From assembly GCA_963806635.1 (NCBI GenBank), contig CAWDZA010000023.1, positions 186,001-250,000 on the forward strand: 64,000 nucleotides of DNA, in the 5' to 3' direction. Source of the DNA: CAVVEQ01 sp963806635. GTDB taxonomy: Bacteria; Chloroflexota; Anaerolineae; Anaerolineales; Anaerolineaceae. The notes under the pieces were generated by a model, which saw only the letters and a program-made list of their open reading frames with translations, was not told the origin of the DNA and searched no databases. Below are positions 26,502 to 34,810 of this stretch, piece by piece (within the stretch, counting starts at the first letter, position 1; the number at the start of each line of letters is the position of its first letter). A program made the position numbers and the translations under genes.

Positions 26502-27535
26502 TCAAGAAAATCGTTTCTGGGGTATTGGGCATTTTCATCGCGCTGCTGTTGGGGGCAGTGCTGATGATGCTGCAAGGATACAATCCGCTGGAGACCTACG
26601 CTGCGCTATTCCAGTTTTCCCTGCTTCGTCCGGATCCCTTCGCGACCACCCTGAAGAACAGCGTCCCCCTGGTGCTCACCGGGCTTTCCGCCTCCATCGC
26701 CTTTGCCTCCGGGGTTGTCAACCTGGGTCAGCCCGGGCAACTCCTGATGGGAGCATTGGCGGCCACCCTGGGCGGGATGTACCTGGATCTGCCTGCCCCG
26801 CTAATGATCCCGGCACTGCTGATGCTGGGTATGCTGGGCGGCGCGCTCTGGGCGGGAGTGGCCGCCTTGCTGCGGCTGGCTTTCAATATGAACGAGTTTA
26901 TCGTCACCCTCATGCTCAACATGATCGCTGATTACTTCACCGCCTGGGCGATCGCCTTCCCGTTCATGGACGTGGGCGCGAATTCGCCCATGACGCCGCC
27001 GGTGAATAAAACCGCGTGGATGCCCGAGATCGGCGGGATCAACCTTTCGGTGGTCATCATGCTGGTCGCTGTGGCGGTGAGCTGGTTCCTTTTCAACAAA
27101 TGGAAGGCCGGCTACGAGTGGCGCATTGGGGGGCAAAACTCGCTCTTCGCCCGGCTGGGCGGTTGCGATACGAACAGGAATTTCGGCACGGTGATGATCA
27201 CCACCGGCGCGCTGGCCGGGTTGGCCGGCTGCCTGATCATCCTGGCCGGCCCGCACCGCTTCCTGCGAGGCCTGGGCGCAAACTACGCCTGGGACGGGAT
27301 CATGGTGGCGATCGTCGCCAACAACGGAATCATCGCCACCCTGCTCTACGGCATCTTCTTCGCCGCAATCCAAACCGGGGCGCTGGGTATGGAGCTGGTC
27401 ACCAACGTGCCCAGCGAGATCTCGCAGGTGCTGCAGGCAGTACTGGTGCTGGTGATCGTCGCCAGCCGCGGGGTGCTGGAGACGGCGCTCGATCGCTGGA
27501 ACACACGCAAACGGGTGAAGGAGCCGGCTACGTGA
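26498..27535 (+). CDS. ABC importer permease 1 (YufP/NupP-like)
   Basis: 345 residues, about nine helices. ASGVVNLGQPGQLLMGAL and FNMNEFIVTLMLNMIADYF match the BPD_transp_2 family motif of nucleoside/sugar permeases, and NYAWDGIMVAIVANN is the usual C-terminal loop. The C-terminus is short and charged. It overlaps both neighbours (ATPase stop and next permease GTG), consistent with stoichiometric expression. Confidence 0.93.
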   Translation: MIKKIVSGVLGIFIALLLGAVLMMLQGYNPLETYAALFQFSLLRPDPFATTLKNSVPLVLTGLSASIAFASGVVNLGQPGQLLMGALAATLGGMYLDLPAPLMIPALLMLGMLGGALWAGVAALLRLAFNMNEFIVTLMLNMIADYFTAWAIAFPFMDVGANSPMTPPVNKTAWMPEIGGINLSVVIMLVAVAVSWFLFNKWKAGYEWRIGGQNSLFARLGGCDTNRNFGTVMITTGALAGLAGCLIILAGPHRFLRGLGANYAWDGIMVAIVANNGIIATLLYGIFFAAIQTGALGMELVTNVPSEISQVLQAVLVLVIVASRGVLETALDRWNTRKRVKEPAT

Positions 27536-28437
27536 ACATCCTGATCGGCTTGATCAACGGAATGATCGCCGGCGCCACGCCCATCCTGATGGCAGCGCTG
27601 GGTGGGTCGTTCACTTTTTACGCCGGGGTGTTCAACATCGCCATGGAGGGCATGATGCTCACCAGCGCCTTCTGCGCGGTGTGGGGCTCCTACACCTTTC
27701 ATAACTGGGGAATCGGCATCCTGTGCGGGATCATTGGCTCACTCATCCTGGCGCTGATCTTCATCCTCTTCGCGGTCGTTCTCAAGACGGATGAGTTCGT
27801 CACCGGTATCGCCCTAAACCTCTTCGCCGTTGGCGCCACCACCTACCTTCTGCGCCAGACCTTCCATACAAAAGGCGCCTTCTCCAACCCGGGTATCGTT
27901 CCCATCCCCCCGGTGCATTTACCCATTATCGAAAAGATTCCCTTCCTGGGGGAGATCCTTTCCGGGCAGAACCTGCTTATCTATGTGGCGGCGTTGAGCG
28001 TCTGGTTCTGCTACTGGCTTACCTTCCGCACCCGCTTCGGGTTGCGCCTGCGTGCTGCCGGTTATAACGCCGCGTGTTTGGAATCCAGCGGGGTGAGCGT
28101 GGCGCGGACGCGGGTAGTTTCGCTGCTGCTGTGCGGGGTGCTGTGCGGGCTGGCCGGGGCATACGTTTCGCTGGGATATGTAAACTTGTTCGTCGAGAAC
28201 ATGTCTGCCGGCAAGGGCTGGATCTCGCTGGCAGCAATCATCCTGGTGAACGGCAATCCGCTCGGGATCGCGCTGATCTCGCTGATCTTCGGCTTTTTTG
28301 ATGGGCTGGGGCTTTTCCTGCAGGGCACGGGCGTGGCCCCTCAGTTCACAGCCATGGTGCCCTATATCGCCACCCTGGTTGCGTTATATTTTTATTCCAT
28401 GCGCAGGAAAAGGAAACAGTCGGTCAGTTGGACATGA
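27532..28437 (+). CDS. ABC importer permease 2 (YufQ/NupQ-like)
   Basis: 301 residues. GTG 27532 overlaps the preceding stop (GTGA); a longer open frame upstream to 27016 is a shadow of permease 1. FYAGVFNIAMEGMMLTSAF and KTDEFVTGIALNLFAVGAT are family motifs, and FVENMSAGKGWISLAAIILV marks the C-terminal half. With permease 1 and the two-domain ATPase it completes a BMP-type importer. Confidence 0.93.
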   Translation: MNILIGLINGMIAGATPILMAALGGSFTFYAGVFNIAMEGMMLTSAFCAVWGSYTFHNWGIGILCGIIGSLILALIFILFAVVLKTDEFVTGIALNLFAVGATTYLLRQTFHTKGAFSNPGIVPIPPVHLPIIEKIPFLGEILSGQNLLIYVAALSVWFCYWLTFRTRFGLRLRAAGYNAACLESSGVSVARTRVVSLLLCGVLCGLAGAYVSLGYVNLFVENMSAGKGWISLAAIILVNGNPLGIALISLIFGFFDGLGLFLQGTGVAPQFTAMVPYIATLVALYFYSMRRKRKQSVSWT

Positions 28438-28454
28438 TCTCCGGAGGGTAAAGA

Positions 28455-29843
28455 ATGAACACAACCGAACCCAAAAAAGCCTGGCAGATCGACCGGGAGC
28501 TGCGCCTTGGCGCCATACCGGTGGACCGGCGCACAAACCCCAGCCATTGGGAGGAGATGGCGGCTTTCCCGCGGGGCGATGACCTGATGATGCTGTTTTG
28601 GGATGCGCGCGTCCCCGGTTCAGGCGCCCCGGAGATCCCCTACGTGGAGATGGTGCAATCGATGCACAACCGCGGCTACGACGTGCGTGCCCCGGAAGCT
28701 TTGCTTGCCGAGGGCATGCGCCTGGCGAAGGAAAAGAAGACCGGTGAGCTGCGCGTGCTCACCTCCCGGCTGCTGGATACGCTGTTTTCTTGCCCCAAGA
28801 TCTCGGGGCACCCCTACTGGTCTTACTCCCACCCGGAAACCTGGCCCGAGATCCAGGCTGCCATGAAACCGCCCTTCCCCGATTCAGACCACGCCCTATT
28901 TGAAAATCTCGAATCCCGCATCCACCAAGGCTGGCTGGGGCAGCTCGCCGGGGGTGCATTTGGCACCTGCATCGAAGGCTATCACACCAGGGCGATCCGG
29001 AAGGTCTACGGCGATATCGATGGCTACATCACCCAGCCGGAAACCATGAACGACGACGTGGTTTATGAGCTGGTTCTGCTGGATGTGTTTGAGCAAAAAG
29101 GGCGGAAGTTTACCTCCAGCGACCTGGCTTTGGAATGGGTCCGGCAGATCCCCTTCGGCTGGTCGGCGGAATGGGTGGCGCTGGAGAATTTATGGGCCGG
29201 GATCCTGCCGCCCGAATCCGCTTCCTTCCGCAATCCATATTCCGATTGGATCGGGGCGCAGATGCGCGGGATGGTCTGCGGCATGCTCGCCCCGGGGAAA
29301 CCCATGGAAGCTGCCCGCCTGGCGCACACCGACGCCTCGATCTCGCACTGCGCCAACGGCATCTACGGCGAAATCTACTCCGCGGTGCTGGTTGCGCTGG
29401 CATTTGTGAATAACGATCCGCGCGACGTTTTGCGCCTGGGGTTGGGGTGGCTGCCGCAAAAAAGCGAATACTTCGCGGTGGCGGAGGAATGCCTGAATGT
29501 GCTTGCTGCCCAACCCGATTACCGCCGGGCATGGGCGGTGCTGGATGAACGCTTCGAGGAATACAACTGGATCCATGCCTACCCGAACCTGGCTGCCGAC
29601 CTGCTGGCACTTTGGTTTGGGCGCGGGGATATCACCGAATCTTTCAAGATCCTTGCTTATGCCGGCATGGACGTGGACTGCAACGCGGGGCTGGTGGGGA
29701 ATATTCTGGGGGTTATCTCCCCGGTTCCGGAGAAATGGTCTGCGCCATTGAACGACCTGCTGGAGACCTACCTGCCCGGCAAGGAGCAGCTCTACATCCG
29801 CGAGCTGGCCCTCCGTACCACACGCCTGTCGCAGGCAGATTAA
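28455..29843 (+). CDS. ADP-ribosylglycohydrolase-family protein linked to the nucleoside importer
   Basis: 462 residues, GGAGGG ribosome site, 17 bp after permease 2. The ADP-ribosyl-GH domain (about 155-440) shows LGQLAGGAFGTCIEGYHTRA, then TMNDDVVYEL (metal-binding Asp pair), HTDASISHCANGIYGEIYS and the C-terminal AGMDVDCNAGLVGNILGVI. An N-terminal extension of about 150 residues with SHPETWPEI is not typical of DraG. Members remove ADP-ribose or hydrolyse related N-/O-glycosidic bonds. Its place in a BMP nucleoside operon suggests it cleaves an imported nucleoside-like compound rather than protein ADP-ribose. That is inference. Confidence 0.82.
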   Translation: MNTTEPKKAWQIDRELRLGAIPVDRRTNPSHWEEMAAFPRGDDLMMLFWDARVPGSGAPEIPYVEMVQSMHNRGYDVRAPEALLAEGMRLAKEKKTGELRVLTSRLLDTLFSCPKISGHPYWSYSHPETWPEIQAAMKPPFPDSDHALFENLESRIHQGWLGQLAGGAFGTCIEGYHTRAIRKVYGDIDGYITQPETMNDDVVYELVLLDVFEQKGRKFTSSDLALEWVRQIPFGWSAEWVALENLWAGILPPESASFRNPYSDWIGAQMRGMVCGMLAPGKPMEAARLAHTDASISHCANGIYGEIYSAVLVALAFVNNDPRDVLRLGLGWLPQKSEYFAVAEECLNVLAAQPDYRRAWAVLDERFEEYNWIHAYPNLAADLLALWFGRGDITESFKILAYAGMDVDCNAGLVGNILGVISPVPEKWSAPLNDLLETYLPGKEQLYIRELALRTTRLSQAD

Positions 29844-29847
29844 TTTC

Positions 29848-30246
29848 TCAGCCTTTGTTCCAGGAACCGATCTCAATCAGGTTGCCCTCGGGGTCGGCGA
29901 CCATGGAGGAGCGCATCCCCCAGGGTTCCATGCGCGGGGCGTAAACCGGTTTCGCCCCCAGGGAAAGCGCGCGTTCATATTCCCCTTCAACATCCTCGAA
30001 GTGCGGCAGGTCGATGGCCAGCTCCAGGGTGCCATTAATTCCCCGGGTGTAATCCGGCTCTTGATCCAGGAGGGCGGGAAGCTCCGCGCGGGCATACATC
30101 GCAAAGCGGATGCCCTCATGCTTGAATTCCGCATATGGGCTCTTGCCGTCCCACTCCACCTCCACTCCCAGAAGCACTTTATAGAACTCGACCATACGGG
30201 TAAGATCCTGGGGAAACAAACCAATCATATCGAAGCGTAAAGACAT
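29848..30246 (-). CDS. Small VOC/glyoxalase-like protein
   Basis: 132 residues, start ATG 30246 after GGAGGA. One VOC domain: MSLRFDMIGLFPQDLTRMVE, FYKVLLGVEVEWDG, KHEGIRFAMYARAELP, LELAIDLP and DPEGNLIEIGSW. The usual first-strand His is replaced (DMIGLF), so metal binding at that position is doubtful; drug-binding or antibiotic-resistance VOC proteins also lack it. Convergent with the preceding gene. Confidence 0.82.
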   Translation of the reverse strand: MSLRFDMIGLFPQDLTRMVEFYKVLLGVEVEWDGKSPYAEFKHEGIRFAMYARAELPALLDQEPDYTRGINGTLELAIDLPHFEDVEGEYERALSLGAKPVYAPRMEPWGMRSSMVADPEGNLIEIGSWNKG

Positions 30247-30314
30247 GATTCCTCCTTCAGCTAAAACTATGCTCCCATTATGATTGGAGTTAATTGTAAT
30301 ATTTCTGAAGGGGG

Positions 30315-30644
30315 TTAAATACCGAAGAAAGAGAAAAGCAAGTTCAGGAGAAGGAGAGAGGCCATACCGGAAGCTATGGTCAGCAGCGGGCTGCGGCTGC
30401 GCCAGGCAATAACCACGGCGATGATACCCGCCAGCAGCCGCGTATTGGTCAGGCTGAGATCCGGGGCCGAATTTCGGAAAACCAGCTCCTGGAAGATGAC
30501 CACCGAAAGCACAGCCGGGGGAACAAAGCGAAGTGCGCGCCGGATGAGGAGCGGCATACTGAACCGGTCCTGCAGCCAGATGAACGATAGCCGGGTCAGG
30601 TAGGTGAGAATACCGCCGAAGAACATCACCAGCCAGATGCTCAT
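30315..30644 (-). CDS. azlD: AzlD-family branched-chain amino acid export subunit
   Basis: 109 residues, four helices, with LPLLIRRALRFVPPAVLSV-like spacing (here MPLLIRRALRFVPPAVLSVV) and the C-terminal WRSRSPLLTIASGMASLLLL characteristic of AzlD. The start overlaps the azlC stop by 4 bp. AzlCD together export branched-chain amino acids and their analogues. Confidence 0.9.
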   Translation of the reverse strand: MSIWLVMFFGGILTYLTRLSFIWLQDRFSMPLLIRRALRFVPPAVLSVVIFQELVFRNSAPDLSLTNTRLLAGIIAVVIAWRSRSPLLTIASGMASLLLLNLLFSFFGI

Positions 30645-31345
30645 TTTTTCCCCTCCACCAGCATCCCCGCTGCCACCCCCACCAGAGCGGCTGTGATGAT
30701 CCCCAGCTTATAGGGTAGAGCAAATGCAATCACTCCCGTCACCCCTGCCACCAGGGCGGCAGCCACCCCCGCCCGGTCCTTCAAGGCCGGCACGATCAGC
30801 GCGATGAAGGTAAGCGGCAGGGCAAAATCGAGCGACCAGCTGGCGGGGATGACCGTACCCAGTAAAATACCCGGGCAGGTGCTGAGCTGCCAGCAGGTCC
30901 ACAATCCCAACCCGGCGCCAAAAAGGAACCAGTGCTGGTTTCCGGCGCTGCCTTCTTTTTCATAGTGGAGGATCGAAACCGCGTAGGCTTCATCGGTGAG
31001 AAGGTAAGCCAGCCCAGCCTTCCACCGGGCAGGCAGGTGCTGCAGGTAGGGTGCCACGGATGCGCTGTAGAGCGCGTGGCGCAGGTTGACCACGAAGATG
31101 GTGAGCACGATCACCAACCCGGGTATCGTCTGAGAGACAAGCTGGGTGGTGACGAATTGCGAGCTGCCGGCGAAAACGATGAAGGACATGGACTGCGCGG
31201 CTGCGGCGCTCAGCCCGGTTTGCCGCGCGAGCGCCCCATAGATCATGCCAAAGGGCGCTACAGCCAGCAGGATGGGAAGGATGGCTTTTACCCCGCGGGT
31301 GAACTGGCTGCCGCGGGTCTGCGTTGGGGGTAGCTCGGAAACCAT
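30641..31345 (-). CDS. azlC: AzlC-family branched-chain amino acid export permease
   Basis: 234 residues, about seven helices. AVAPFGMIYGALARQTGLS, SFIVFAGSSQFVTTQL and VVNLRHALYSASVAPYLQHL are diagnostic AzlC segments, and LLTDEAYAVSI follows. It starts 9 bp downstream of the fatty-acyl-AMP ligase stop, so the two may be co-transcribed although no functional link is evident. Confidence 0.92.
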   Translation of the reverse strand: MVSELPPTQTRGSQFTRGVKAILPILLAVAPFGMIYGALARQTGLSAAAAQSMSFIVFAGSSQFVTTQLVSQTIPGLVIVLTIFVVNLRHALYSASVAPYLQHLPARWKAGLAYLLTDEAYAVSILHYEKEGSAGNQHWFLFGAGLGLWTCWQLSTCPGILLGTVIPASWSLDFALPLTFIALIVPALKDRAGVAAALVAGVTGVIAFALPYKLGIITAALVGVAAGMLVEGKK

Positions 31346-31354
31346 CCTGGCGCT

Positions 31355-33034
31355 CTAACCCTGCCCGGTTTCCTTCAGGTATTTTTCCTTGTTGTGAACC
31401 CGGGCGTTCTTCCCGCTGGAGGTCTTCACCAGCCAGCGCGGTCCCACCAGGTACACCTGGCGCAGGGCGACCGCTGACCCGCGCGTGACAGACGCCCGGA
31501 TCTCATCGCCGATGCGTACCCGTTCAGCAGGGTCCTCCGTCTCCACCTCAGCAACCATCACCACATCCTCTGTTCCGCTGGTTTCGTTGAAGACACCGAA
31601 TGCTGAAACGCGCCCGGGATGCACTCCCGGCACGGTCATAGCCAGCTCTTCCAGGTCCATGGGGTAAACGTTTTTACCCCCCACGATGATCATTTCTTTT
31701 TTTCGACCGCAGACGTACACTTCGCCAGCGACCATGTAGCCATAATCACCCGTGAAATACCAGCCATCCCGGATCGCTTTTTCGGTCACTTCGGGACGGT
31801 TGTAATAGCCGCTGAGCATACAATCGCTGCGCAGGATCAACTCACCAATTGCGCGGTCGCTTACCCCGTTGCCCTGCTCGTCCACCACCCTCACCTGAGT
31901 GCCTTCGATAGGCAATCCAGCGGAAGGCATCTTCACCGAGGGGCGCCCCTCGCGGGCAGGTTCCACGCGCCAGGCAGTCTGCATTGCCTCCCGGTCGATC
32001 TCATCCACCGTGACCGGGGATTTGATCCCGCCCTGGGTGACCGCGAAGACGTTTTCCGCCATCGCGTAAGAAGTACATAGCGATTCCCGCTTGAAACCAA
32101 ACTCTTTGAACCGCTCGTAAAATGCCATATGGGATTCGTGCCGCATGGGTTCCGAGCAGTTTGTGACCGCCCGCCAGCTGGAAAGATCGATCCCCTCCAG
32201 ATCGCGGTCGCGTACCTTTTGGGCACAGAAGTTATAGGCAAAGTTTGGCAGCCAGGAGAGCGTCCCATTGTATTTCGAGACCGCCTGCATCAGGCGATGC
32301 GGCGCTCTCACCCAGTCAAAGGGGGAGAGCAGCACCAGCGGGATGCCGAGCAGAATCGGCATCAGGAAACAGGCGATCAGACCCATATCGTGATAGAGCG
32401 GCAGCCAGCTTACGACCACGTCATTTTCATCAATAAGCAGTTCTTTCCTATAGTGTTCAAGCTGGTTGTGCACCGCCCGGTGCGAAAGCGCCACGCCCTT
32501 TTGCAATCCGGTTGTGCCGGAGGAGTGCTGCAGGAGGACGACGTCCTCATCGTTGCGCAGCACCCCGCCCAGGGTGTCAAAATCCGGGTCGCAGGGCGGC
32601 AGGGCATCCTCGGCGAAGATCACCGCGCGAACTGAGGTTTCGTGGCCAGCCACAACGGCGATCTCGTTTTCAAATTCACGGTAAGTGAAGATCGCCTGAG
32701 GGCGGGTGACGGATACCAGAGCTGCCAGGTCGCTGCGATACCGTTCGGGAAGCAGCTTTTCGGTCAGGAAGGGCATGATGGAGGGAATTGCCCCATGAAG
32801 GATACAGCCCCAATAGGCATAGATGAGCTCGATGCTGTGCTGGAAGATGAGGATGACCACGTCGCCGGGAAGCACGCCCTGCTTTTTCAGCGTGGCGGAA
32901 TAACCGGCTGCCCCTCTCAGGAGAGTGCGGTACGTGAGCGGGGTATCCTCTCTGCCCGCCAGTAATACATGGATAGCCGCCTTCTCCGGCGTTAAGAGGT
33001 AGTGTTCCTTCAGTTTCTGGCAGAAGGTGGGCAT
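31355..33034 (-). CDS. Fatty-acyl-AMP ligase-like adenylating enzyme (FAAL)
   Basis: 559 residues, ANL superfamily. The phosphate loop LLQHSSGTTGLQKGVALSH, SWLPLYHDMGLIACFLMP and NGTLSWLPNFAYNFCAQKV are typical of FAAL and related long-chain acyl-adenylate ligases that load acyl carrier proteins instead of CoA. Later motifs TNCSEPM, WYFTGDYGYM and the C-terminal lysine region (KTSSGKNARVHNK) are intact. A free-standing acyl carrier protein lies 0.8 kb upstream and an MBOAT/SGNH cluster 6-9 kb upstream on the same strand. Acyl chain length is not predictable here. Confidence 0.9.
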   Translation of the reverse strand: MPTFCQKLKEHYLLTPEKAAIHVLLAGREDTPLTYRTLLRGAAGYSATLKKQGVLPGDVVILIFQHSIELIYAYWGCILHGAIPSIMPFLTEKLLPERYRSDLAALVSVTRPQAIFTYREFENEIAVVAGHETSVRAVIFAEDALPPCDPDFDTLGGVLRNDEDVVLLQHSSGTTGLQKGVALSHRAVHNQLEHYRKELLIDENDVVVSWLPLYHDMGLIACFLMPILLGIPLVLLSPFDWVRAPHRLMQAVSKYNGTLSWLPNFAYNFCAQKVRDRDLEGIDLSSWRAVTNCSEPMRHESHMAFYERFKEFGFKRESLCTSYAMAENVFAVTQGGIKSPVTVDEIDREAMQTAWRVEPAREGRPSVKMPSAGLPIEGTQVRVVDEQGNGVSDRAIGELILRSDCMLSGYYNRPEVTEKAIRDGWYFTGDYGYMVAGEVYVCGRKKEMIIVGGKNVYPMDLEELAMTVPGVHPGRVSAFGVFNETSGTEDVVMVAEVETEDPAERVRIGDEIRASVTRGSAVALRQVYLVGPRWLVKTSSGKNARVHNKEKYLKETGQG

Positions 33035-33044
33035 TCGCAGGGTT

Positions 33045-33728
33045 CTACTTGGCCAAAGGATCTTGCGGTTTAGGGGAGGTTTCCTTTTTTCCCCATTTTG
33101 CCATGGCGGCTTCGTAGGCGACCGGGGTGAAGGAGATCACCACGATGGCGATGATGACAAAGGAAAAGTTGTCCTGGACAAATTTCAGATTGCCGAAGAA
33201 GTAGCCGCCGAAAGTGAATAGTGCCGTCCAGGTGATCCCTCCCAGGATGTTGTAGCTGAAGAACCTGCCGTAGGACATCCTGCCCACGCCCGCCACGAAC
33301 GGGGCGAACGTGCGGATAATGGGAATGAATCGCGCGAGGAAGATCGTGATCCCGCCGTGTTTTTCATAAAAAACATGTGTGCGGTCGATATATTCTTTTT
33401 TGATGAAGCGAATTTTATCCGTATAAACGCGTTCGCCGAGCGAGTGCCCGATCCAGTAATTGACCGTATCGCCCAGGATGGCAGCTGTTGCCATAAGAAT
33501 GAAAAGCACAAAAATATTCAGGGGGGAATTCGGCAGGGCTGCCAGCGATCCGGCAGCGAAGAGAAGCGAATCGCCAGGCAGGAAAGGGAAGATCACGATG
33601 CCGGTCTCGATGAAGATCACGCCGAAAAGGACCGCGTAGGTGGCGAACGCCCCCACCTGGTTGAGCAGGGCGACGAGGTGTTTGTCTAGATGCAGAACCA
33701 GGTCAATAAAATACGAAATCAAATTCAT
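33045..33728 (-). CDS. DedA/VTT-family membrane protein
   Basis: 227 residues from ATG 33728, which has AGAAGGAAAG before it; the longer frame to 33797 is rejected. It shows the DedA pattern FPFLPGDSLLFAAGSLA, GYWIGHSLG-like NYWIGHSLGERV and FLARFIPIIRTFAPFVAGVG, whose F/A-R-P-R-G residues define the family. Bacterial DedA proteins are flippases or exchangers needed for undecaprenyl-phosphate and phospholipid recycling. Ten bases separate it from the ligase gene downstream. Confidence 0.93.
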   Translation of the reverse strand: MNLISYFIDLVLHLDKHLVALLNQVGAFATYAVLFGVIFIETGIVIFPFLPGDSLLFAAGSLAALPNSPLNIFVLFILMATAAILGDTVNYWIGHSLGERVYTDKIRFIKKEYIDRTHVFYEKHGGITIFLARFIPIIRTFAPFVAGVGRMSYGRFFSYNILGGITWTALFTFGGYFFGNLKFVQDNFSFVIIAIVVISFTPVAYEAAMAKWGKKETSPKPQDPLAK

Positions 33729-33760
33729 TTTCTTTCCTTCTTGCGTCAAATTAGGTAAAA

Positions 33761-33786
33761 AACCGGCTGCATTTCTGCAGCCGGTT
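33761..33786 (-). terminator. Rho-independent terminator after the acyl carrier protein gene
   Basis: An 11-bp perfect stem (AACCGGCTGCA and complement) with loop TTTC/GAAA is followed on the minus strand by TTTTTT. It ends the acyl-carrier-protein transcript, so DedA and the ligase need their own promoter or read-through. Confidence 0.85.
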
Positions 33787-33810
33787 AATTTTACCATGTA
33801 CGCAGGACGT

Positions 33811-34059
33811 TTATCCCTGTTTCCTGCGGATCAAATCCGCCAACTGGTTGAGGGTATCGAAGGTTTCGGCGTTCAGCTCGGTATCCTCAATTCGCACCCC
33901 GAAGCTATCCTCCACCAGCAGAGCCAGATCCACCAGGCTGAACGAATCGATCAACCCGCTGGAGATGAGCGCTTCCCCGGGCTGGATCACCCTTCCCGGT
34001 TGTTTGAGGATCTTTTCTGCGATCAATTTTCCAAGTTGTGCGGTGAGGTCGTCTGGCAT
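33811..34059 (-). CDS. Free-standing acyl carrier protein
   Basis: 82 residues with the four-helix carrier pattern. The 4'-phosphopantetheine site is GLIDSFSLVDL, with the acceptor Ser in DSF instead of the DSL of fatty-acid-synthase ACPs, which points to a specialised carrier such as DltC-like or FAAL-linked proteins. The rest is acidic (VEDSFGVRIEDTELNAETFD). Its likely partner is the ligase at 31355-33034, and the acyl group may go to the MBOAT at 39161-40585. Partnership is inferred from location. Confidence 0.9.
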   Translation of the reverse strand: MPDDLTAQLGKLIAEKILKQPGRVIQPGEALISSGLIDSFSLVDLALLVEDSFGVRIEDTELNAETFDTLNQLADLIRRKQG

Positions 34060-34096
34060 GATGATCCTTCAATGGAATATTTTCCGAAATTATAAT

Positions 34097-34127
34097 TATT
34101 AAATATATTTAAATATTCAAATTATTT
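34097..34127. repeat. AT-rich palindromic element, copy 1 of 3
   Basis: TTAAATATATTTAAATATTCAAAT-type sequence in the gap before the acyl carrier gene. Near copies occur at 37019-37053 and 50641-50688, each in an intergenic position. Confidence 0.6.
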
Positions 34128-34684
34128 TATCTATTTAGACTGGTAGTGACCGTCGTTGCCGGGTTGTTCTCGATAAATAGGATTTTGACCGGTAACCTAG
34201 CCAGCCAGATGATATCCCCGCTTTTCAATTCATAGGCCTGAGCGGGAGCCAACCGCTTTTCGTTCAAGCCAGTTCCGTTCGTGCTTTCCAGATCGATCAC
34301 TTCGTACCCCAGTCCCTTCCGGCGCACCAGGGCGTGCCGGCGGGAGACGCCCAGTGAAAGCGCGTCGTGGGGGGAAAGATCCAGCGCGTCCCGGGTAAGT
34401 TCCTTCTCCAATCTACCCAGGATGATCTCATTCTCGGTTGTCACCGCCAGCGGCTGCGCTGAGTCGATCGGGAAGAACGCAATCGCGCCCCGGGGGATCA
34501 GTGCATCAGCCTTGATGTCCGCCCCAGTGGAATACTCGCCGGTGGACGCCCCGAGCATCTCTGTGGTCGGGTAGGATTCCTCAGAATGCAGGGAAAGGTC
34601 GGATCCGCAGGAAACGCAAATTTTCGCTTCGGGATCGTTTTCCTGATAGCATACCGAACAGGTTTTATAAGCGTAATTATCCAT
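34127..34684 (-). CDS. Zinc-ribbon plus FHA-domain protein
   Basis: 185 residues. An N-terminal zinc ribbon with CSVCYQENDPEAKICVSCG (two Cys-x2-Cys pairs) is followed by a linker and an FHA domain from about residue 80. Signature positions are GRLEKELT, SLGVSRRHALVRR and VIDLESTNGTGLNEKRL, intact for phosphothreonine recognition. Such proteins in this type of bacterium act as readers for Hanks-type kinases. It sits between the acyl carrier gene and the beta-propeller lipoprotein on the same strand. Confidence 0.9.
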   Translation of the reverse strand: MDNYAYKTCSVCYQENDPEAKICVSCGSDLSLHSEESYPTTEMLGASTGEYSTGADIKADALIPRGAIAFFPIDSAQPLAVTTENEIILGRLEKELTRDALDLSPHDALSLGVSRRHALVRRKGLGYEVIDLESTNGTGLNEKRLAPAQAYELKSGDIIWLARLPVKILFIENNPATTVTTSLNR

Positions 34685-34810
34685 TGCGTCCAGGCTTCAG
34701 GGATGATTCTTTTTTAGCTCGTCAACATCCCTATTCTACAATTATTTTACCAATACAAACCAATTTAAGAATTGATACTTTTGCAAGGTCTACTTATTTG
34801 GATGTGTGTT

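Noticed and set aside
27016..27531. An N-terminal extension of permease 2
   Set aside because: It is the alternative frame of permease 1; the GTG at 27532 gives the normal permease start.
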